Counted from the first letter of the stretch, positions 34,174-42,615 are shown. The stretch: 52,115 bases of DNA from Actibacterium naphthalenivorans (GCF_014196965.1 NZ_JACIEQ010000008.1:1-52115), one strand, 5' to 3'. The notes: generated by a model not told the origin, from the sequence alone. Translations and numbers: made by a program.

Positions 34174-34818
34174 TCACCTGGCCTGAAGAGATGCGATGCC
34201 TTGTGCGCCGATCGTGATCAGCCCGACCGACAAGGCAAACGCAGCCAGGGCAAGCAGCATCACGCCCGTGTTCATGGGCAAGCGACGTACAACCGGTCCA
34301 AGAAATTCCGACCGCCCGAAAGCCGAGACGTAGAGCGGCAACGCGCTTATCATAGTCGCATAGAGGTAAACGCCGGAGATGTTCTCGAAAAACGCCGAAC
34401 GCGCAAGAGTCGGGGATACAACCGCCAAAGCGGTTGAACGATTGCCGCCGAATGACCCGAACCAGTCGGCAGATAGAACGTATATCAGCACGTGGAGACC
34501 TGGAAAGAGAAGGGCTCTGAGCAAGACATCGACCAGCACGAAAAACGCCGTGTCTCTTGAGCCCGCCTTTGGTTGCTTTGTCATAGCGAAAAGGAAAAAA
34601 CTGACATAGTTGACGGCAAAAACCACGGGCAAACCGTTGGTCGCAACCTGCCTTAGAAAGCGCATGAGTGCCGGTCCGCCGGCAGCAAGAGCCGGAGCAA
34701 AGCCCGGAGCCAGTAAGACGTAGAACAACAGGACCGGCAGTAATGCAGCGAAGCTGAACAGCAGGACATTTCTAACAAACTGAGCCGCGGGCATACTGAT
34801 AGAGAAAAATCTATCCAT
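34174..34818 (-). CDS. Multi-pass membrane protein, function unknown
   Basis: The protein (214 residues from this start) has about five hydrophobic helices and no motif I recognise. A longer frame starts at 34845 (adding MVPTWQAIS); neither has a strong ribosome site. It runs toward the APC permease gene and ends 7 bp from it. The truncated IS element begins about 40 bp upstream, so its promoter may have been replaced. Confidence 0.55.
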   Translation of the reverse strand: MDRFFSISMPAAQFVRNVLLFSFAALLPVLLFYVLLAPGFAPALAAGGPALMRFLRQVATNGLPVVFAVNYVSFFLFAMTKQPKAGSRDTAFFVLVDVLLRALLFPGLHVLIYVLSADWFGSFGGNRSTALAVVSPTLARSAFFENISGVYLYATMISALPLYVSAFGRSEFLGPVVRRLPMNTGVMLLALAAFALSVGLITIGAQGIASLQAR

Positions 34819-34860
34819 TGAAATAGCCTGCCATGTGGGCACCACTAGGTCGATGATACG

Positions 34861-35045
34861 GGGCGTTGTTGCACAAGTCTGACGCCTCAGGATTCCCTTC
34901 GCGAACCCATGCTGTTAGCCGCATTCCATGAGCAACCCATCTCCCGCCCGCTATCGTACGACCAACTGGTCCAGCTACAACGCATCGCTGCGCAAGCGGG
35001 GGTCCCTGCTGATCTGGGTCGACGAAGACATCACTTGGCGCGCGC
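34861..35045 (+). mobile_element. Truncated IS5-like element (left end)
   Basis: The end GGGCGTTGTTGCACAAG is the inverted-repeat type of IS5-family elements common in alphaproteobacteria. About 65 bp inside, a transposase frame begins and breaks off after about 40 residues, where the ccdA sequence starts. The rest of the transposase and the right end are missing, so the element is a relic left by deletion or recombination. Confidence 0.7.
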
Positions 35046-35065
35046 CCTCACCGCCGCCCTCCTAG
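34928..35065 (+). pseudogene. IS5-like transposase, N-terminal fragment
   Basis: The first about 40 codons read as MSNPSPARYRTT and on to RGSLLIWVDEDITWRAP, the beginning of IS5-family transposases. The frame then runs into ccdA-derived sequence and stops at 35063-35065. No catalytic DDE residue remains. It lies in a different frame from ccdA. Confidence 0.7.
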
Positions 35066-35757
35066 CCGGCACGATATCATTTCTGTCCCCCTGCGTGCTA
35101 CCTCTTGTGCCAGGTTATGTCTCCTACGTAACCGGGCGCACAGCCGCTGAGGGCGGGGTGGTCGGCGCTTCGCCGTCGCGCGCGGTCTGGCTAAGCCTGT
35201 GTTTTGTCCTCGGCTTCTCCACCATCTTCATGGGACTTGGCGCATCCGCGACTGCAATGGGTCAGGCCCTGCTTCGGTGGCGGTATGAACTCAACCTCGT
35301 TGGGGGCGGCATCATCATTTTCTTCGGGCTCTTCATGATAGGAGCCGCGCGTGTTTCGGTCATGGAACGCGACTTCCGATTCAATCTCAACATCCCCGGG
35401 GGCCAACCCGCTGCGTCCTATGTCCTCGGTCTTGCCTTCGGTTTCGGCTGGACTCCGTGCATCGGCCCGATCCTCGGCGCGATCCTGACAGCCAGTGCGG
35501 CGAGTGCCACGATGGGCGAAGGTATCATGCTGCTTGCCGTCTATTCCGCCGGCCTTGGAATACCGTTTCTGATCGTGGCCGGATTCACCGACCAGATCGC
35601 GGGACGGTTGCGGGCCATCGGCCGGGTTGGCCGCCGCCTCCACCAGCTTGCGGGCATAGTGATGATCTTGATGGGGCTGGCGATGATGACAGGGCAGTTG
35701 AGCGCGCTGTCATACTGGATGCTCGACGTATTTCCGGTTCTGGGACGGATCGGATAG
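35035..35757 (+). CDS. ccdA: CcdA-like membrane thiol reductant carrier, 5' end altered
   Basis: The 240-residue part from the TTG at 35035 is a six-helix CcdA: SFLSPCVLPLVPGY and FGWTPCIGPILG hold the two membrane Cys. CcdA passes electrons to periplasmic thioredoxins such as CcmG. The native start is lost: the frame is open upstream to an ATG at 34909, but that extension is IS-derived. Translation could start at 35035, at 34909 or by coupling to the transposase fragment. Family members usually have a few more residues before the first helix, so the protein may still be nearly full length. Confidence 0.8.
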   Translation: MARALTAALLAGTISFLSPCVLPLVPGYVSYVTGRTAAEGGVVGASPSRAVWLSLCFVLGFSTIFMGLGASATAMGQALLRWRYELNLVGGGIIIFFGLFMIGAARVSVMERDFRFNLNIPGGQPAASYVLGLAFGFGWTPCIGPILGAILTASAASATMGEGIMLLAVYSAGLGIPFLIVAGFTDQIAGRLRAIGRVGRRLHQLAGIVMILMGLAMMTGQLSALSYWMLDVFPVLGRIG

Positions 35758-35797
35758 CTCCATTAGTAGCAGCGTCTATTGATAACAGAAAATTTTC

Positions 35798-35828
35798 TTG
35801 AACCTCTAGTAGCTTTAGGAGTTAAGCC
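35798..35828 (+). promoter_or_regulatory. Zn/Cd/Pb-type MerR promoter of an L,D-transpeptidase
   Basis: TTGAAC (35798-35803), a 19-bp spacer with CTCTAGTAGCTTTAGGAG, and TAAGCC (35823-35828). The dyad is of the CadR/ZntR/PbrR kind and matches the promoters at 37066 and 48095. The regulator is probably the MerR encoded at 48236. Confidence 0.65.
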
Positions 35829-35950
35829 ACCGACAAAGAACGGCACCATGGAGCAAGTTGCCAATAACGCCTCACTCCTTCCCGGGCGAACAACACTGCG
35901 TTCGGGGTAAGGTTCGGTTTGCCGTCCAATGCGTGAACGGAGCAATCTAT

Positions 35951-36616
35951 ATGCTGACAAGACGACATTTCATCCAGACGACCACCGCGCTGTTTTCGGC
36001 ATCGATATCCAGCCCGCTCCTTGCAGACACGTGGCCTACCGATGCGCAGAAGGCAGCTTGGGACGCACAGGTTACACCTCCCGGCTACGACCCGGCCACG
36101 TCCAACCCTTGGGGCCTTCACCCTCGCTTCCTGCCACAGCGGGTCCTCGCGAAGGACGGACTTGTACCCGGTGATATCCATGTCGATGCTGTTGCGCGCT
36201 ATCTCTACCACATCGAAGAAGGCGGCACGGCGATGCGCTATGGCGTGGCGATCGCGCGCGGTAAACTTTACGAACCGGGCACCTATACGATCAAGCGCAA
36301 GGTCAGGTGGCCGCATTGGCAGCCGACACAAAACATGATCGACCGCGACCCAGAGCTCTACGCCGATATCGCTGACGGTATGGAACCCGGACCTGAAAAC
36401 GCGCTCGGATCGCGAGCCCTCTATCTCTTCGTCGGCGACCGAGACACCTATCTAAGGATTCACGGGACACCGTATCCAAGAAGCATTGGCGGCCGTGCGA
36501 GTTCCGGCTGCGTCCGAATGGTCATGGCACACATCAATGATCTCTATCCCAACGTCGAGATTGGCTCGACGGCATTCCTGTACTCGGCGGAAGACAGCGT
36601 CACCCCGAGAAGTTGA
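35951..36616 (+). CDS. L,D-transpeptidase (YkuD family), MerR-controlled copy
   Basis: The 221-residue protein has a signal with TRRHF, and a YkuD domain with LRIHGTPY and SSGCVRM in the same positions as the copy at 26498 (H171, C187). ATG 35951 is chosen because it matches the paralogue; an in-frame ATG at 35858 would add residues without a match. It has its own Zn/Cd-type MerR promoter, which is unusual for a cell-wall enzyme. Confidence 0.92.
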   Translation: MLTRRHFIQTTTALFSASISSPLLADTWPTDAQKAAWDAQVTPPGYDPATSNPWGLHPRFLPQRVLAKDGLVPGDIHVDAVARYLYHIEEGGTAMRYGVAIARGKLYEPGTYTIKRKVRWPHWQPTQNMIDRDPELYADIADGMEPGPENALGSRALYLFVGDRDTYLRIHGTPYPRSIGGRASSGCVRMVMAHINDLYPNVEIGSTAFLYSAEDSVTPRS

Positions 36617-36663
36617 CTGGCGCATCATGTGTTACGCGTGGGCTTGACGCATCTATGGGCTGA

Positions 36664-36936
36664 TCAGGACTGGCGCGAAGTGCAGATGGGGTTGCCACCT
36701 GCCGAGCGTAGCGGAACCAAGGTGTTTTCCACCGGACCGCTGTGTTCATACCAATAACAGCCATCCTCGGGACGAAGCCGCGCCGTGGTGAGATCCTGAC
36801 CAGGCGCAGCAAGGGCAATGACGGCCTCGGGAACACTTCCCACTTCGTTGCGAGCGCCGCCGTCGTCCAGCGTTGGCACCGCGCAGCCAGCAAGCACCAA
36901 TGTCGCTGCGATAATCGGCGCGTTTCGTTTCTGCAT
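36664..36936 (-). CDS. Small lipoprotein, function unknown
   Basis: The 90-residue protein has a lipoprotein signal with LVLAGC (Cys17), followed by a domain with a GCYWYEHSGPV stretch. The ATG at 36936 is preferred: GAGG lies 5 bp ahead. An in-frame ATG at 36951 is the alternative. It converges with the transpeptidase gene. I recognise no named family, though similar short lipoproteins are common in Rhodobacterales. Confidence 0.65.
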   Translation of the reverse strand: MQKRNAPIIAATLVLAGCAVPTLDDGGARNEVGSVPEAVIALAAPGQDLTTARLRPEDGCYWYEHSGPVENTLVPLRSAGGNPICTSRQS

Positions 36937-37065
36937 GTCTACCTCACTCATTCTGATCGCTTCGTACCGGCAAGCGTTGCTCCAACCGCGTCGTTTCAAG
37001 GGGGCGGCTAGCTTCAAGCCTCCGCAGGGCGCCTTTCTTGCTGGACGAATATCCACTTGTTGCCC

Positions 37066-37096
37066 TTGAAGCTCTAGTTACTGTAGGGGCTATGTC
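37066..37096 (+). promoter_or_regulatory. Zn/Cd/Pb-type MerR promoter of the ATPase gene
   Basis: TTGAAG (37066-37071), a 19-bp spacer with CTCTAGTTACTGTAGGGG, and TATGTC (37091-37096). It is the clearest of its class in the window and sits 32 bp before the ATPase start, with GAGG in between. Confidence 0.8.
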
Positions 37097-37128
37097 AATG
37101 TGGAATCAATGAATCCTGAGGTCAATCC

Positions 37129-39483
37129 ATGTCTTCCGACGGCAACCGCAACGATCACGGCCATCCGGGTGATCAAGAGCATTCTGACCCAAGAGGCAAC
37201 TCCTGTTGCGACGCCAGCAAGGACGTCGCGTCCACGGCGCCAGCGCCGTCTGGCGGAAGGAGCTTTCAGGTCTCCGGGCTCGATTGCGCCGAAGAGGTGG
37301 CGATCCTGAACCGGGTTGTCGGGCCGAAAGTGGGCGGAACCGAACACCTGGCATTCGACGTGATCAACGGGCGAATGACCATCCTCGATAGCGCCGAGAG
37401 GATACCAGACGACGAAGTCACGCAGTTGGTCGCAACGACCGGCATGAGCGCCAAGCCATGGGATGCCGACAACGCAGCAGAGGACCAGGCGGCGCATCTG
37501 GCACGTCAGAAGCGCTTTACCTCGTTGAGCGGCGGCTTCTGGGCGGCGGGATTCCTTTTTCACATTGTCGAGACCGGCATGGGCGGCGCGCTCGGGCTCT
37601 TTGCGGGCCATGGCGAGGTGCCTATGCCTATGGTGGAAGCAGGGATCTTCGCCGTCGCGATTCTTTTTGGCGTCTGGCTTGTCGCGCCCAAGGCCTGGTC
37701 TTCGGCGCGGAGGCTTAGCCCCGACATGAACCTGCTCATGGTGGTGGCCGTCGCGGGCGCCATCGGCCTCGGCGAGTTTTTTGAGGCCGCGACGGTCGCC
37801 TTCTTCTTCTCGCTTTCGCTTTATCTTGAGAGCTGGAGCGTGGGGCGGGCGCGTAATGCGGTTTCCGCGCTCCTCGATCTGGCGCCGCCAACGGCGCGGG
37901 TTCTTTACGACGACGGATCTGAATCCGACGTTCCGGCCGCGGCCGTGGCAGTCAATGCAAGGTTTATCGTGCGCGGCGGCGACCGGATCCCCCTCGACGG
38001 TGAGGTCGTGGACGGGGCAGGGGCCGTCGATCAGGCCCCAATTACTGGGGAAAGCGCGCTAGTGCCCAAGGAACCAGGCGACGAGGTCTATGCCGGCACG
38101 ATCAACGGCGAGGGCACACTGACGGTGCGGGCGACGAAGGCCGCCTCGGACACGGTGCTCGCGAAAATCATTCGCATGGTGGGCGATGCCCATGCCCGCC
38201 GCGCGCCGGTCGAACAGTGGGTGGCCAAGTTCGCGCGCATCTACACACCCATCGTGATGGCTTTGGCGATCGCCATCGCGCTGGTGCCGCCACTGCTGCT
38301 CGGCGGCGCCTGGGACTACTGGTTCTACAATGCTCTGGTCCTTCTGGTCATCGCATGTCCTTGCGCGCTGGTCATTTCTACGCCGGTCTCCATCGTGGCA
38401 GCGCTGACCGCGTCGGCACGGGCGGGGGTGCTCATCAAGGGCGGCGCCTATGTCGAGGCGCCGGGGCGGACCACGGCACTGGCGATGGACAAGACCGGGA
38501 CGATCACCATGGGCGAGCCTGAGGTGGCGGCGGTTCACCCACTGGTCGGCGTTTCCGCACGCGATCTCATGGCGCTGGCAGCAAGCCTGGAGGCGCGGTC
38601 TTCACACCCGCTGGCACGCGCCATCCTCTCGCGCGCCGAAGCCGATGGTGTTTCCGTGTCTGCCGCAGAGGACACCCGTACCGTGCCCGGGCGCGGTCTG
38701 GAAGGACGCGCCGACGGGCGCGCTATCTGGCTCGGCTCGGATCGCTTCGCCGAAGAGAAGGGGTTCGGCAATGCCATTCCGGCGGATCTGCGGGATCGGA
38801 TCGAAGGGGCAGGGAGCACCCTCGTTGCCGTGGGTGACGAGACCGGCGTGACCGGCGTACTGGAGCTTCGCGACCGCATCCGCCCAGATGCAAAGGGGAT
38901 CGTTGCGCGTCTGCATGCGCAGGGTGTGAAGACCATCGTGATGTTGACGGGCGACAACGAACGCACCGCGCGCGCGGTGGCAGCCGAAGTCGGCATCGAC
39001 GAGGTGCGCGCCGAACTTTTGCCAGAAGACAAGGTGACGGCCATTGAGGAACTCGTCGAAAGCCACGACATGGTGGCGATGATCGGCGACGGTGTGAATG
39101 ACGCACCGGCCATGGCGCGGGCGCATTATGCCATCGCCATGGGCGCTGTCGGATCGGATGCCGCGATCGAGACGGCCGACATCGCGCTGATGACCGACGA
39201 CATCGGCAAGGTACCCTGGCTTATCGGCCATTCGCGCCGTGCCATGACGATCATCCACCAGAATATCGGCATATCGCTGGCGACCAAGGCGCTGTTCGTC
39301 GGGCTGACCGCGTTCGGTATGGCCTCAATGTGGGGCGCCATTGCTGCGGATGTAGGCGTGTCTCTGCTGGTGGTCGCCAACGCACTTCGGCTCCTGAACG
39401 GCCATCAGGTTGAGGCCGGGCCTTCAGGCGGAGAACCGGTGGGCGAGCAGATGGCGAAAGGAGCACTGGCGCACGGTCATTGA
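37129..39483 (+). CDS. zntA: Zn2+/Cd2+/Pb2+-type P1B ATPase
   Basis: The 784-residue ATPase has a His/Cys-rich N-terminus (DHGHPGDQEHSD, NSCCDAS), a metal-binding domain with GLDCAEE in place of GMxCxxC, eight helices, CPC in IACPCALVISTP, DKTGTITMG and [10 protein letters not shown]. The DCxEE motif is typical of Zn/Cd/Pb exporters. It expels divalent metal to the periplasm. Its promoter is of the MerR 19-bp spacer class. The end overlaps a convergent small gene by 7 bp. Confidence 0.92.
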   Translation: MSSDGNRNDHGHPGDQEHSDPRGNSCCDASKDVASTAPAPSGGRSFQVSGLDCAEEVAILNRVVGPKVGGTEHLAFDVINGRMTILDSAERIPDDEVTQLVATTGMSAKPWDADNAAEDQAAHLARQKRFTSLSGGFWAAGFLFHIVETGMGGALGLFAGHGEVPMPMVEAGIFAVAILFGVWLVAPKAWSSARRLSPDMNLLMVVAVAGAIGLGEFFEAATVAFFFSLSLYLESWSVGRARNAVSALLDLAPPTARVLYDDGSESDVPAAAVAVNARFIVRGGDRIPLDGEVVDGAGAVDQAPITGESALVPKEPGDEVYAGTINGEGTLTVRATKAASDTVLAKIIRMVGDAHARRAPVEQWVAKFARIYTPIVMALAIAIALVPPLLLGGAWDYWFYNALVLLVIACPCALVISTPVSIVAALTASARAGVLIKGGAYVEAPGRTTALAMDKTGTITMGEPEVAAVHPLVGVSARDLMALAASLEARSSHPLARAILSRAEADGVSVSAAEDTRTVPGRGLEGRADGRAIWLGSDRFAEEKGFGNAIPADLRDRIEGAGSTLVAVGDETGVTGVLELRDRIRPDAKGIVARLHAQGVKTIVMLTGDNERTARAVAAEVGIDEVRAELLPEDKVTAIEELVESHDMVAMIGDGVNDAPAMARAHYAIAMGAVGSDAAIETADIALMTDDIGKVPWLIGHSRRAMTIIHQNIGISLATKALFVGLTAFGMASMWGAIAADVGVSLLVVANALRLLNGHQVEAGPSGGEPVGEQMAKGALAHGH

Positions 39484-39752
39484 TCCGGCGGTTTCGGTAG
39501 CTCGATATCGCTTTTGCGGTCCAGCCACGCCAGCGCCCCGACAGAGAATTCCGAACCCCGGTAGGGTTCCGTCCAGGCGGTCTCGATGTCGTCCCAGGGC
39601 AGAGGCTCGAGATTTCCAAGAAAGAGCGTCAGACGGTAGGCCGCTGCCTCGGGAAGCCAAGGCGCCTCCTTGGCCGGCGTCGCGGCGACAGGTCCGGACA
39701 GGAGGAGCGCACTTGCGAGTGTGGCGAGCAGCACTCTCATAATATTTCGCAT
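39477..39752 (-). CDS. Small exported protein, unknown, next to a MntR box
   Basis: The 91-residue protein has a signal peptide (cleaved near A24) and a mature part of about 67 residues without cysteines. I do not recognise the family. ATG 39752 has GGAGG 8 bp ahead; one at 39740 is possible. It starts 22 bp from a palindrome of MntR type that it shares with the divergent regulator gene. Confidence 0.6.
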   Translation of the reverse strand: MRNIMRVLLATLASALLLSGPVAATPAKEAPWLPEAAAYRLTLFLGNLEPLPWDDIETAWTEPYRGSEFSVGALAWLDRKSDIELPKPPDQ

Positions 39753-39773
39753 CACCACGGCCTCCAAAGTAAA

Positions 39774-39793
39774 AAGTTAGACATGGCTAACTT
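39774..39793. promoter_or_regulatory. MntR/DtxR-type palindromic operator
   Basis: AAGTTAG (39774-39780), ACATGG, CTAACTT (39787-39793): a perfect 7-bp inverted repeat in the intergenic region between mntR and a small exported protein. It fits Mn-responsive operators of the DtxR family. It may repress both divergent genes. Confidence 0.65.
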
Positions 39794-39849
39794 ATCTACC
39801 CGAAGCAAACAAGTTGTCAATCCCGCTGTTTCGCTGCAAAGTCCCGAGT

Positions 39850-40308
39850 ATGACAAAGCTACAATCACAAGGGCGTGAGCCATTCGAAGCGGTCGACCGG
39901 GCTCCCGAGGCGCAGGCCGATGGCTTTGCGACCGTGCGTCAGGCACATGAAAGCGAGATGGCGGAGGATTACGTCGAACTGATCGCGGAACTGATCGAGA
40001 CGCGCGGGGAGGCCAGACCGGTCGAGATCGCCGAGCGGCTTGGCGTGAAGCCGCCGACCGTGACCAAGAACATCTCGCGGCTCAAGGCTGCTGGTCTGGT
40101 CCGGCGGGAGCCATACCGCGCGATATTCCTCACCGATGCCGGGCAGGACCTCGCGGAGATCTGTCGACGCCGCCACAGGGTCGTCGTCGCCTTTCTTCTG
40201 AGCCTGGGAATCGACGAAGAGACCGCGGAACGCGATGCGGAAGGGATCGAGCATCACGTCAGCGGGACGACATTGGAGGCGTTCGAGCGACGGCTCAATC
40301 AGAAATGA
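39850..40308 (+). CDS. mntR: MntR/DtxR-family metal-responsive regulator
   Basis: The 152-residue protein has an extended N-terminus, a winged helix (PVEIAERLGVKPPTVTKNISRL) and a metal-binding dimerisation domain with RRRHRVVVAFLLSLG and the acidic/His-rich EGIEHHVSG. It is the short form without an SH3-like tail, as in MntR. It would repress Mn uptake genes when Mn is high. No Mn transporter is adjacent; a ZIP transporter is at 42616. ATG 39850 was chosen over one at 39814, which lies before the conserved part. Confidence 0.88.
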   Translation: MTKLQSQGREPFEAVDRAPEAQADGFATVRQAHESEMAEDYVELIAELIETRGEARPVEIAERLGVKPPTVTKNISRLKAAGLVRREPYRAIFLTDAGQDLAEICRRRHRVVVAFLLSLGIDEETAERDAEGIEHHVSGTTLEAFERRLNQK

Positions 40309-40402
40309 GCTCGCCTAGATGCACATTCGCGCGATTCTCTATCGGGACCTCGAGCTATCAGGTCTTCAAGCCGCTGACACGTTTGCGCAATTTCGAAGCT
40401 CG

Positions 40403-40570
40403 CTAGCCGAGAACCCGCGACAGCACGATGGTTGCAAACAGGGCGACAAGTCCGAAGGCGATCGCAGACGCTACCGCATATTGGAGGATATCCAGGTGAT
40501 TCCCCCTCCTCCGTCGTGCCAGATAGCCACCCCAGATCGCGCCTCCGATAGCGCTCACGATCACAAGCAT
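40403..40570 (-). CDS. Small membrane protein after lnt
   Basis: The 55-residue protein starts at an ATG overlapping the lnt stop (ATGA). It has a membrane helix, a short basic stretch (ARRRRGN) and a second helix (about residues 30-52). It is last in the eleven-gene minus operon. The family is unknown to me. Overlap with lnt is the main reason to believe it is translated. Confidence 0.5.
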   Translation of the reverse strand: MLVIVSAIGGAIWGGYLARRRRGNHLDILQYAVASAIAFGLVALFATIVLSRVLG

Positions 40571-42141
40571 CAGGATACCTCCGTTCCAAAATGCCGCGCA
40601 TCGGGATCTCGTCCGAGCAAACTGGCCAGCCAGCCGAAGACCCAGCACCCAAAAACAAGAACCAACAAGGTCCAGTCGCCGAACCGCGCATAGGGCGTTG
40701 GAGTACGCGCGCCCGGCAGGCCGGCATCAATGGTGCCTGTTTCCCCGGTATCAAGACGCGCGACGACATTTCCATTGGCGTCGATGATCGCGGATATCCC
40801 AGTGTTGGCCGCCCGGACCACGGGAAGTCCCTCCTCGACCGCGCGCATCCGCGCGGAGGCGAGGTGCTGCTCGGGTCCGATGCTGGTTCCGAACCAGGCA
40901 TCATTTGTGGCGTTGAATATCCAGTCGGGGCGGAAAAGGTCATCGACCACGTGGCCCGGAAAGATGATCTCGTAACAGATCGCCACCGCGACCAGAGGCG
41001 CGCCAGGGATCGCCAGCGTGCGCGGCCCTGGTCCCGGCGTGAAATCGCCCAACCCTTCGGTCAGCCGCTCGATGGGCAGCCAGCCTTTCAGGGGCACATA
41101 TTCCCCGAACGGAACAAGATGATGTTTTGCATACCCCGTCAGAACCTCGCCGCTGCCGTCATAGGCCTGAACCGTGTTGAAATATCTGGTTCCCCCATCG
41201 CCCTCCACTCGGTCAGGCGCACCTGTCAGTAGGATCCTGCCGTCTGGCAAAGCTGCAGATATCCGCGCGCGTGCCGCAGCATCTTCGTCCAGAAAGCCGG
41301 GGAAGGCCGTTTCCGGCCAAAGCAGCAAATCGAAACGTCCGGGTTGCGCGGACAAGCCCAGGTATTTTTCCAAGGTTCGCTGGCGGCTGCCCGGTACCCA
41401 CTTCTCGACTTGTGGCACATTGCCTTGGACGATGCGCAAAGCAACGTCTGTCGGCGGCACGTCCTGCCCTGACCGAAGCGCACCGCCAACCCAGAAACCC
41501 GCCACAGCAACGGCGAAGAGCACGAGAACAGGCGCGCGTCTCTTTGGCGCCGCCACAGTCAACACACCTGGCAATATGCCGATGAAGACCGTGAGAAAGC
41601 CCAAACCGTAGCTTCCGACCCAGGCGGCGGGTTGGCGCAGGGCGGCATAGTCGACAAGGGCATAAGCGGCAAGGTTCCAGGGAAACCCTGTCAGGACATG
41701 ACCCCGCAGCCATTCCGTGGCCACCCAGCAGGTTGCAAACAGCAGGCCCGCCGCAATGCCGCCGACAGCTCGGCGCTGCATGATGGCGGCAAAAAGCATC
41801 GCCGCCATGCCCGGGAAGATGGCAAGTCCGGCGGACAGACCCGCGACCGCCGGAATCGCCAGTGCGCCGAAACGTTCGGCATCGACGTAAAAGCTCTCGG
41901 CGATCCAGGAAATTCCAATCCCGAATTGGCCCAGTCCGAAAGCCCAACCGACAAGGAAAGCGCGCGAGGTTGAGATGTTCCGGAGAACGATAAAGAGCAC
42001 GGAGAAGGCGACAGGGACCGCGATGAGCCAAGAAAACGGCGGAAGAGTCAAAACCGTCAATCCGCCGGCAGCAAGGGCAAGACCCATGCGCTGGAACAGG
42101 TTCAGGTCCTCACTAACGAACTGCGGCAATCCCGGCTTCAT
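40570..42141 (-). CDS. lnt: Apolipoprotein N-acyltransferase Lnt
   Basis: The 523-residue protein has N-terminal membrane helices and a nitrilase-like domain with the triad Glu (LLLWPETAFP), Lys (YAKHHLVPFGEY) and Cys (AICYEIIFPG). It adds the third acyl chain to lipoproteins. In E. coli this gene is also known as cutE, a copper-tolerance locus. ATG 42141 overlaps the lspA stop; the longer frame to 42426 is in lspA. It is one of three lipoprotein-maturation enzymes in the window. Confidence 0.93.
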   Translation of the reverse strand: MKPGLPQFVSEDLNLFQRMGLALAAGGLTVLTLPPFSWLIAVPVAFSVLFIVLRNISTSRAFLVGWAFGLGQFGIGISWIAESFYVDAERFGALAIPAVAGLSAGLAIFPGMAAMLFAAIMQRRAVGGIAAGLLFATCWVATEWLRGHVLTGFPWNLAAYALVDYAALRQPAAWVGSYGLGFLTVFIGILPGVLTVAAPKRRAPVLVLFAVAVAGFWVGGALRSGQDVPPTDVALRIVQGNVPQVEKWVPGSRQRTLEKYLGLSAQPGRFDLLLWPETAFPGFLDEDAAARARISAALPDGRILLTGAPDRVEGDGGTRYFNTVQAYDGSGEVLTGYAKHHLVPFGEYVPLKGWLPIERLTEGLGDFTPGPGPRTLAIPGAPLVAVAICYEIIFPGHVVDDLFRPDWIFNATNDAWFGTSIGPEQHLASARMRAVEEGLPVVRAANTGISAIIDANGNVVARLDTGETGTIDAGLPGARTPTPYARFGDWTLLVLVFGCWVFGWLASLLGRDPDARHFGTEVS

Positions 42142-42611
42142 GAATCGGTCTGAAGTCGAGCGCCAACCCACGGCGCAATGAGCAGCAGCATCACGCCGCC
42201 AACCACAAAAACATCGGCCATGTTGAAGGCAGGCCAGTGCGCCGTCCCGATGTAGAAATCGAGGAAATCCGTCACCGCACGATAGCGCAGGCGGTCCAGA
42301 ATATTGCCGAGTGCACCGCCGATGATCGCACCATAGGCAATGGCCTCGACCCGGCTGCTGGTACGGACCAGCATGAACGCCAGCCAGACGCAGATGCCAA
42401 GCGCCAGTAAGACAAGGCTCCACCACGGCGCGCCGCCGAGAAGCCCGAAGGTCACTCCGTCATTGCGCAGGTAGATGAGATTGAAGCCGGGAAAGACCGA
42501 TACGCCGGAACTAAGAACAGTCGCATTGGACACAACGATTGCCTTCGTTGCCTGATCGACAAGAAAGGCGATCAGCGCAGCAAGCAGACCGACGAAGAGG
42601 CAAGTTCTCAT
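42138..42611 (-). CDS. lspA: Lipoprotein signal peptidase LspA
   Basis: The 157-residue four-helix protein has the catalytic Asp pair (NILDRLRYRAVTDFLDF and FNMADVFVVGG). It cuts prolipoproteins before the lipidated Cys. lspA copies in metal-resistance operons are known, for example with lead efflux (pbr). It starts 4 bp after the ZIP stop and overlaps lnt by 4 bp. Confidence 0.93.
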   Translation of the reverse strand: MRTCLFVGLLAALIAFLVDQATKAIVVSNATVLSSGVSVFPGFNLIYLRNDGVTFGLLGGAPWWSLVLLALGICVWLAFMLVRTSSRVEAIAYGAIIGGALGNILDRLRYRAVTDFLDFYIGTAHWPAFNMADVFVVGGVMLLLIAPWVGARLQTDS

Positions 42612-42615
42612 CAGC

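Noticed and set aside
34909-35034. Full-length ccdA start at the ATG 34909
   Set aside because: The extension is translated from IS-derived DNA in another frame and has no ribosome site, so it is not taken as the native N-terminus.
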